From Symsagittifera roscoffensis (taxonomy: Eukaryota; Xenacoelomorpha; Acoela; Convolutidae), in contig NC_087063.1 in NCBI RefSeq assembly GCF_963678635.1, forward strand, positions 7,470,386 through 7,534,385: a stretch of 64,000 nt of DNA, written 5' to 3'. Both the position numbers and the translations under genes were made by a program. The notes below the pieces were generated by a model. It was not told the DNA's origin, did not search any database, and saw only the letters and a list, made by a program, of their open reading frames with translations. Each line of letters starts with the position of its first letter. Position 1 is the stretch's first letter. Positions 39,601 to 48,600 of this stretch are shown here, in pieces.

Positions 39601-42600
39601 TTTTATTTTTCAATGTTCTACATAAAAATGTTATACAATTTGCCTATTATACTATGAATCCCGAATATGCCTATAATAAGTTCTAGTTTTTTTCAGATCC
39701 TTTTATCACACCACGAAGAAAGAATGAGACTAATTTGAAGAAAAAAATTTTTTAAGACTATGGTCAGAAATTCTGTGCTATTTGGACAGCAGCTGGCTAT
39801 CCTTGTTGAAACTAACGCACGTTCATTTGTATTCCAAGTTTTTTGAAAGATGTATTGTTTGTGGAGTGTTTGTTGTTTTTACTTATTTTGAAGATAATTG
39901 TTGTCATCCTTGCCTATTTCGCTAATTTTATACGCGTTCTCATCACACATTGAAATTGTTTTTTTCCTGGTGAATGGGGTCGGAAAATTTTGCGCTAAAT
40001 GCACAGCAACCGGCTATCTTTGTTACGCCTGGGGTTGTTACGCTTGTTGTTTTAACGCTTGTTGTTTTTTATGCTTGAGATAAGCAAGCGTTAGCTAATC
40101 GGAATCTAAATTTTTTCGGGTGAACAACTTGTTTAACAAAATCCCTTGAATCATTTAACTACTTGTTTACACTTGCGAACATCTAGTGTATTAGTACGAA
40201 CCTTCTTTTTTCTAACCGATTCGCAAACAAAAGTGTTCATTGAAATTGTTCACTTATATGGAAATTTTACTGTAGCATTGAGAATTGCATGTTATCGGTT
40301 CTCTGCTTTATATGTGGCTAGTGTTTGGTATTAATTAAGCGTTCGAGGCTGAGTGGTTAGTGCGTGAGACTCATAATTTCTAGGTTGCAGTAGGTAGAAG
40401 GTTCGAATCCGAGATGCAGCCAAATGTATAGAGCTGCTTTTTGTGTTCTCGAAGTGTTTGCGAATCGAAGCTTCGTGTCTGTGTTTATTAGTTAAGTCAA
40501 GTTTCTTTTCTTCTTCGGCGCACTTGGCCTAAAAGTTACGAATATGCCGAAAGCGGCAAAAATACTGCATTCAAATCTGTATGAAATTTTTCCGTTTCAA
40601 ACTTTTGACGCGTCATCGTTTGTCTGATTGTTTGAAAGGCTTAATTTTGTTTCAAAGTCTTTATTTTTTCTAGATTTAAAAGGAACGTAATTATTAGGCC
40701 GTCTCTCTGGAAACAAAAGGATAAAAATTTCGGCTCATTGCAGTGTTTCATGTCAATAGGTCTGTTTCCGGCTCAACGCGAGTTTTTCCCAGGTTGAAGA
40801 TCAATCAAGAGAAATTACGCAACTTTTGTAATTGTCATTTTTTTTCAACAGTTTTCAGTTTTTCAATAGTCGATGATCGTAATGAAGACTCTTATATAGC
40901 TCTAGTGGATTTTTTTTTCAGGAAAAAGTCTTGCGGTTTGATTTCTGATTTTTTTAAATGTTCATTTCAATTCACTTTATGAAAAGAATGAAAGTTTCCA
41001 ATAATCCAGTGTGCCCAAATAGGGTTAAGTTTATTAGGAGTCGATGAACGTAACTCAGACTCTTATGTATTTCGTGATGATTTTTTCTTCAGGATCAAAT
41101 TTAATTTTTCCCGGTTTGAATTTTGATTTTTTTAAGTTTCAGTTCGTTTCCTGTTTTAAATGGAATGCTAACTCCACTATCGAACAGCAAAGATATTAAG
41201 ATCTTGAAAAATGTAATCGACCTTAAATTTGGGATAATGGAATTCAGTTTTCAGATTTCGCAGCAAAATAAAAAATTTACGTACTGATCTAGTTTTCTCA
41301 AAATGAGTTATAAAAGTGTTGATCATAAATTGTTGTAGAAAATCAAAGAGTTTTAATCCATTCATTTTTTCTTTGTAGTTCGAAGGTTGAGATTTTAAAA
41401 AACAAGTCTGTTTTTTTTTTCTGTTTTCTTGCGTTCTTTGGCTATGTTTAAAGCTTGTGTTATAGTATGAACTCTCTTTTTTTTCCAACCTAAGTCACAA
41501 ATATTGTTGCGACGCAAATATTGTAGCGACCAATTGTGTTCATTTTGACCAACAACTAGCTGTTAAGTACAGCCAATATTAAGGATATTAACATAGACTT
41601 TTATATTACAAATAGCACTTAGGCTAAAACGTATCATGAATCTGTAGAGTAGAGGTAGGGAAAGAGACCAGCAACAAAATAAGAGGGTCCAATCCTGGGC
41701 AGGGTCTGATGTTTTTAATGATTTTTTTCATATACTAGCTAAAATGCGTCCGCTCTATAAATTGAGGCATGTTAGTGGTACATTTCTTTTTTTTTTCAAA
41801 TTGACGGGTACTGCTAATGCGTCATAATTGGCTTGCGTCACTTAGCAATTATGTAGACTCATAATTGGCATGCGTCACCTAAAAAATTGTTGACTCAATG
41901 TTTTACTCATTCAGTTTTTCCCAGTAGCGTTAAAATCAAGTTTTTAGCCTAAAAGACATAACTTTCATATAACGAACGCTACTCGATCGCTTCAGTCCTT
42001 AATTTAGTCTAAAACTCAAAAATTTCAACCCGTTTTTTCTCGATACTGGGACACTTTTTGAAAACAAATTTACTATCGTTCGAATCAATGTTGAAAGGGC
42101 TTCAATATGATATATCTCTTAACCCCTTCCGATGATTATTTGTTGTACCTGATTTTGTGTGGAAAAAGTTTTAAATAAAAACTTAAACAACCGAATACAA
42201 AGTTTCTCGGAACAATTTTCTAAGTTTTATGAAAAAACTGTCTGCAAAATCTTGATATATAAGGAGACTTAACGTGATGTGATTTTTTCCGTTTCACTTG
42301 AGTTCACTGACACTTTTCGATTTTTCTGTTGGCTCTGTTCTTAAATTGTGTTCACCTGTGATTCGATGCTCAGATTCGCTGTTTTGATTTGAAAATCAAT
42401 TTGTCCTTGTATTTTAAGTCTTCGCAAAACGTATTATCTAATTAGTTTAATGGTATTAAAGGTCTTGGTAGTTGTTTGAATTTATTTTTAGAAAAGGCGT
42501 GAGGTGGTCTGATTTCTGATTCGATCTTAGCTTTGTTTGTTGTTTACTGGAAAGTACCCTGACCTAATAGTTGTCTCAATGAATCATTCGATTTCCAAAC

Positions 42601-45600
42601 AAGTTTGATTTGAAGTCTTATTACTCAGTTTAATACCAAGTTTAATTTGAATTAGTCATAAAATTCTTTCGACCAATAGTTATTGTCAACTTCCGAAGAT
42701 AATCAGAATGCAGTTTTTGCCTTTCATTTTGTTCGTCGCGTTAGTGGTGGGAATAATTGTAGTCATATTTTTTGTGCTATTTGTCCTGGCAGTGAAGTTT
42801 CAGGAAAGTGGAACACCAATTATTCTTGCAAAACGAACGGCCGTTGGTCGTTCTTACAACAGCTCCATCTATGTAAATTTGAATAGAAACGACAATGACA
42901 GAATGAATCGCCACGTGTCTTCGTACGGTTCTCCGATGTCTCCGAATTTGAGCAGAACAATTGGGAACCGAATAGATCTGAGTTCGAATTCAGAGCACTT
43001 CGAGGTCTAATTTCGCTTCTAATTTCGAAGACTCATATAGAGAAGTAATGTTTTGTGAGTTGGAAAATTTGGACAACGAAATTGATGACTTATGTGGCTA
43101 ACTGATGACATTGCATCGATGACCTATCACGCGGTAGGATATGGCAAAAATGCAGATTTTCGTACCCCTTGAAATATGCGATTGGAGAGATTGGTTGAAG
43201 AGACTTTGTGGTTTTCGTAGAATCATAGTACAATTTCTTCTTCAATGAAATATTACATAGAAGTCCACAAATGAAGCGAAAAAGCGCGAATGTAAAATCC
43301 GCAGCCGCAGATAGCAACGAAATAAATAATGACGGTTCCAAAAATTATCCAATTATGTATAAACGGCCTTATTCTTGAGTTTAATTTATTTCAGAATTGT
43401 AAATATATCAAATGATTTATCAGTTCAATTGTTTAACAAGGACAGAACAGAGAGAAGCCATGATGTTTGCGGACGAATAGTGGGTGATATGTTTCAATAG
43501 GTGATAATTTTGATACAAATTTGAACAAAGCATGTATTTAATTTGAGAACTATAATGCATAATACATTCAGTTCATTTTAAGATTCGATGAACAAAGTTC
43601 AGACTCTTGTGTAGGTCGTGATGAATTGTTTTGTATTTTTTTTTCAGAAAAAACTTAAAATGCTCTAAGAAGTGCATTCATACTTATAAATGCACATATG
43701 AATGCTTTAGGTATATCTGCACTTTTGAGTTCAATTCAATTTCATTTGCTGGAAGGTAGGCAAAATGCATTCTCCGATTATGAAAGCTGAAATGGCGCAA
43801 AAAACGTGATCGATTTCTAGATTCGAAGGTGGAATTTAATTTTTAGATTTCCCAGCGGAACATGCACTCTACCTATTGATCATATTTTCTTATTTTGGGT
43901 TATTTCTTATCAAACAAGTGTTCATTATCAATTATCTGGAAATTCAAAGAGCCTTAAGTCTGTATATCTTGTCTATGAAATTCGGAGTTGGAAGTTTTTT
44001 TTAAAAAAAGCAAGTCTTTTTTTCTTCTTTCTTTGCGTTCATTGACTCTTTTCCAGCTGTTTGTTGGCTATGTTCAATCAACTATACATGCTATCAAAAA
44101 GTTATTGAACATTACTCTGCCGCTTTAAATATTATTTTTTAACTCAAACATTACATTTTCGCCAAAATGTTTGGCTTCGAATTAAATTATAAAAACTGAT
44201 CAAACTATAACAAAGGGTTGATCCAGCTGATCAATTTGAATCTGCCATATTTTTTTAATATATCACCGAATAGTCTAATTTTTGCTGGTACGTAATAGAA
44301 ATTTGTATTAAGGAAAGGTTAAGAAGAATAAAAACTTTGCAAAAAAAAGTTATTTGACATAAGTGGAGCTATAATTGTGTAATTTTTACAATCATATCTG
44401 AAACAAATAGCCTTTTTTATTGCTTGGTTTTATCGCAATACTCATACTACGGGATTTCTGGCTCTCAGTTTGCGCTAAAGAACAATGCATGTTGTAATTG
44501 GGCGTGTAAACTAGTTAGTTACGTAGCGCACTGTATTACTATCACTCTACTTTTTTTCCAACCTAGCTCGCAAACAAAGATGCTGATTTGATGGCACTTT
44601 TGCTAGTGTCACGACCTGTATCATTGAAAGTTTTGTAGCACCTGTTCTCTGCTTTTTTTGTGGCTCGTGTTTGAAGCCGCAGTTTCCAATCTGACACAGC
44701 AAATGTTTTTTTATTTTGAGGCTCATTTTTACTTTTCTGATTTCTAATTTCAGTTTATAGAGCTGCTGTTTCGTTTTCTCACTAGTGTGCGGAGCACAGC
44801 TTCGCCTCTGTGAAAAATAAGTGTATTTACAAGCGGAGCGTATTGTGCTACTGTCAAGCAACTTTTTAAAACGCGAATCGCAGTGCTACTTTTGGTGGCA
44901 CTTTCCCAGCATTAGCAGTTCAATAGCATGTACTTTGAAATTTCTTTTTAATGAGTTAAAACATTTGATATTTTTTTATTTTATCAAATGAACCGAAAAA
45001 GGCTATTTGTTATATACTTATATAGAATGATAAAAGTTCCTTTTCAGTAATTTTCAAGAGTAATGAACGTAGCGAAGACTTTTATATAGGTCTTACTGAG
45101 TTTTTTGTTTTTTTATTTTTTCTGTAAAAAGTCTTAAAATATTGATGCGCTTAGGTATAATGCACTTTTTGAGTTTACTTGAAATTCATCTACTGAAAGT
45201 GACGTAAGTAGCACTCTCCAAATACAAACGTGGAAATAGCGCGAAAAAACGCGAACGATATCTAGTTTCGAAAGTGGAATTTATTTTTAAGATTTTCAGC
45301 GGAATAAAAACTTTACCTTTTGATCCAGTTTTCTCAAGTTGGGTTCATATTATCAAAAAAGCGCCAATCATGAATTGTTTCAGAAATTCAAAGAGCTTAA
45401 TGGGCATCCGTTTTTTTCTTTGAAATTCGAAAGTGAGATTTTTTCAAGAAAATCAATGTTTTATGTTTTACTTGCGTTCATTACTCTTTTCCAATCTTCG
45501 ATTGGCTTTGCTCTAAATCATTATAACTCAGGAGATTGTTGAAAAGCATACTTCATACACATTTTGGTTTTTTATATTTCAATTTTTATACGCAAATTCT

Positions 45601-48600
45601 TTGTGCTTGTCTTTAGTGTATTAAATTCCAAGTTCTTACCTGAAAAAAAACTCTGAGCGACAAAACGTGCGTATAGCGACTTTTTTGCGCATTTTAAACC
45701 TCGCGTTTGCCGCTTTCTTCTCTATTGTGTTTGCGAAGTTGCAGATTCACCTCTGTGTAAACGTATACTATTTACATTTATGCGAACGAAGTTATAGCTT
45801 AGTTAAAATTCAACGAAGTTATAGCGAAAACTGGCCAGATAAATTCCAATTATATCTGCGTAAAGTTTTGAAGAATCATAGAGATAAATTGTTTTTTTTT
45901 TGTGAGTTGGAAAATTTGAACACGCAAATAAATGACCTCGGTGAACTGATGACATTGTATCGATGACTTAGCCTGCTATAGGATATGACAAAAGCGCATA
46001 TTTGCTTACCCCTTAAAAGGTGCGAATGGAGAGATATGTTGATGAAGCTTAGTGATATGCTAGAATTGGTACCATCATTGAATTTATACCTTGAAGTCCA
46101 CAATAACGAAGCTCAATAGTTTACAGACTGGCGAAAAAGTAGCAGACGACTTGTACATTTTATGCATACCACGAAAATTACAGCTGCAGAAGATATGAAC
46201 AAAAGAAATAAGAACGATTTTTAAAATTTTGTCTTCAAATATGTATAATTGACCTAATTCTTGATATAAAAAATATTTCAGAATTGTAAATATATCAAAT
46301 CATTTAAAAGTTCAGTTTTTATAAGGACAGATTAGAGAAGAGTCATTATGTTTGCGGACTAATAGTCTAGTTTTGTCAGCACTTAGTTGATTAGAGTTAC
46401 TCGGGTGGAAAGATCTAAGAAGAAGAAAAGGTTATCTAAAAAAGTTGTTTCGACATTAGCGGATCCAAGCTTTTGTTTTAATTACACAATACTTTGTTTC
46501 CTAAAAAAGTCGCACTTTTTATCCAAAACAATACTTTGGGATTTCCAACTCATTTCGCGCTAAATAATAATCCATGTTGCAGCGACTATAATGGGTGTTA
46601 AATTTGGAGTTTTTATATTAGCAGAACGCAGTGTGATTCAGCTAAGCAACTTTTTATAACCCAAATTGCAAGTTTTACGACACGTTTGGTAGCACTTCGC
46701 AGCATTGGGAGTTTAGCAGAATGTGCTTTAGATTTTTATACTAATTAGTTAAAACAGCAGATGCTTTTTTTATTCCGAAGTTGTAGATTAATCTGTTTGA
46801 AGATATTCTATTTAAATTGAAGTCTTAAGCGCTATGTGCATTGAATCGAGTTTGAGACTAAACATGAACAATTTAGCTCAATTTTTATGTTAAAAATTTG
46901 TCTTTTGGCTTACAAGCCTTTTTGATGATCTTCAGAATGATCATGTAAATGTTTCATGTTCACTGATGTTTTTTTTTCAAATATCATTTTGGGTTGCCAT
47001 GAATTGATTAAATTAAAATTTTTGGAATTGATGATTTTTAAATTGCTGGCAACTTGGTTTCATTTTAAATTAATTGCATTTTTTTTCGTTCCGATCGTTT
47101 TCAAAAATCAAGTAACACAAATAATCTTTGCAATGAGTCCAATAATTTTTCATATTGAAGTTCTTTCAGTAGTAATTCGAACGACCTGAAAAATTTTCCA
47201 AAAGTTGTCTCAACTTCGAGGTAATAAAAAGCGAGTGAGCAGGCTCATAAGAGAGGGGGATGAGTTTTTTCGAGGTTTATTTCAGCGCTTCCCTTGGAAT
47301 ATGTTTTTTTTGCTTTTATTGTTTTTCTTTTTTTTTTGAAAAAAAAAACTTTTTTTTTCGAAAATTTTTTTTTTTCGAAGATCTTTTTTTTTCGAAAAAA
47401 AGGATTTGCCTAATTTTCTATTAGTATCGAATACATATTAAAGTTCTCGGTTTTGTTCAGATACTTTCATTATGCCTTGAAAAATAATATGAGTTAAAAC
47501 ATTTTTTATAAGATATTTTTTATTATTGTGATCGGAAATATCTGTGCTACTTGCGCAGCAACTGGCTATCCTCTCTCTAATGAATTTAAAATTAGCTTGA
47601 TTTATCGAAATAATTTATTGTTTTTTTGCGTAAGGTTTTGCAATGACAATTTTGGTCGAAATTTTTTTTTCTTGAAGTTTTCTTGATTAATAAGAGAATT
47701 TGATTTAACGTTAACACTTAACATTTGCGTTATTATTTTTTGCTATATAGTTTTTGAAGAGAACGCTTAATGAGTAGTTTCTGAGTTATTATCAATTACG
47801 ATGTTAAAAAGCGAAACAAATGGTATAAAATTTGTTTTTTTTCCCCAATTTATATGGCGAAATGGTGGGTTTCGGCTGAACTTCTATCGGCCCAGCTTCC
47901 CTGTGTGTTTCATCGATAGATTTTTAAAATTATAATAAATCATAAGAATACAAATAACGAACCTTTTTTACCTTCCTAAAACGTTTTGCTGCTTTGATTT
48001 TAAAAAAATGCGTATTCAAGTTGTGCTTTGATCAAAAAATTTTTCAGCTTTTTAAGTTTAATTTGTTTTCGGGATTCTTAGCTTCACGATGGTTGGTTCA
48101 TCACATTTTGATGCTCTATTTGAACAAGCAACTGTACCTTGAAATCATTTTTTCTTGATTCTTTTGTTGTCTTTCCAAATTGTTCAGTAGATAGTGAAAA
48201 CTATTTCCTTCATGATGGAAGATTTGACTTCAAAGTGTGTATCTGTGCTTTGTTTCAGGCCACCTGTTCCACATAGACTTCGGCTTCATCCTGGACAGGG
48301 ACCCGAAGCCCTTCCCTCCCCCGATGAAGTTGAACAAGGAGATGGTGGAGGGCATGGGCTACGTGGGCAATGTGGAGTCCGAGCAGTACAAGGAGTTCAA
48401 GAGCTTCTGCTTCGACGCTTTCCAGGCACTCAGAAGGTACCATACTCGGGCCATTTTTCCTAAAGGCCACTTTTTCCGGTGGTATATAAACCAGCGGAAG
48501 TATCAACCAACCGAAAATGCGTGAGTGTTATATAATTGTTGCGTATCGATTATGTGACAGTTACAAAGTTATGAACGTTTCATTCATATGATGTAGCTTT

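Larger units (their letters stand above)
39180..48258 (+). other. PIK3C3 intron 16 (9.1 kb), dense repeats
   Basis: The largest intron after intron 1. It has family A copies at 39271, 42000 (reverse) and 47087, several family C copies, tRNA-like modules at 40339 and around 44570, terminal hairpins at 44788 and 45728, and family G copies at 44885 and 46685. A 100-codon ORF lies at 42708 with a duplicated downstream segment. A T/A low-complexity block with repeated TTCGAA lies at 47310-47405. Confidence 0.5.

Noticed and set aside
40339-40412. tRNA gene candidates at 17205, 23481, 40339 and 28880-28945
   Set aside because: A and B boxes are present, but the acceptor and anticodon stems do not pair properly and each is embedded in a longer shared repeat, so they are SINE parts rather than tRNA genes.
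48437-48524. Open frame continuing past PIK3C3 exon 17, ending before a GTGAGT
   Set aside because: Exon 18 joins in phase at 48436 and restores the conserved kinase sequence; the extra 28 codons do not match the family. Intron readthrough remains possible but unsupported.
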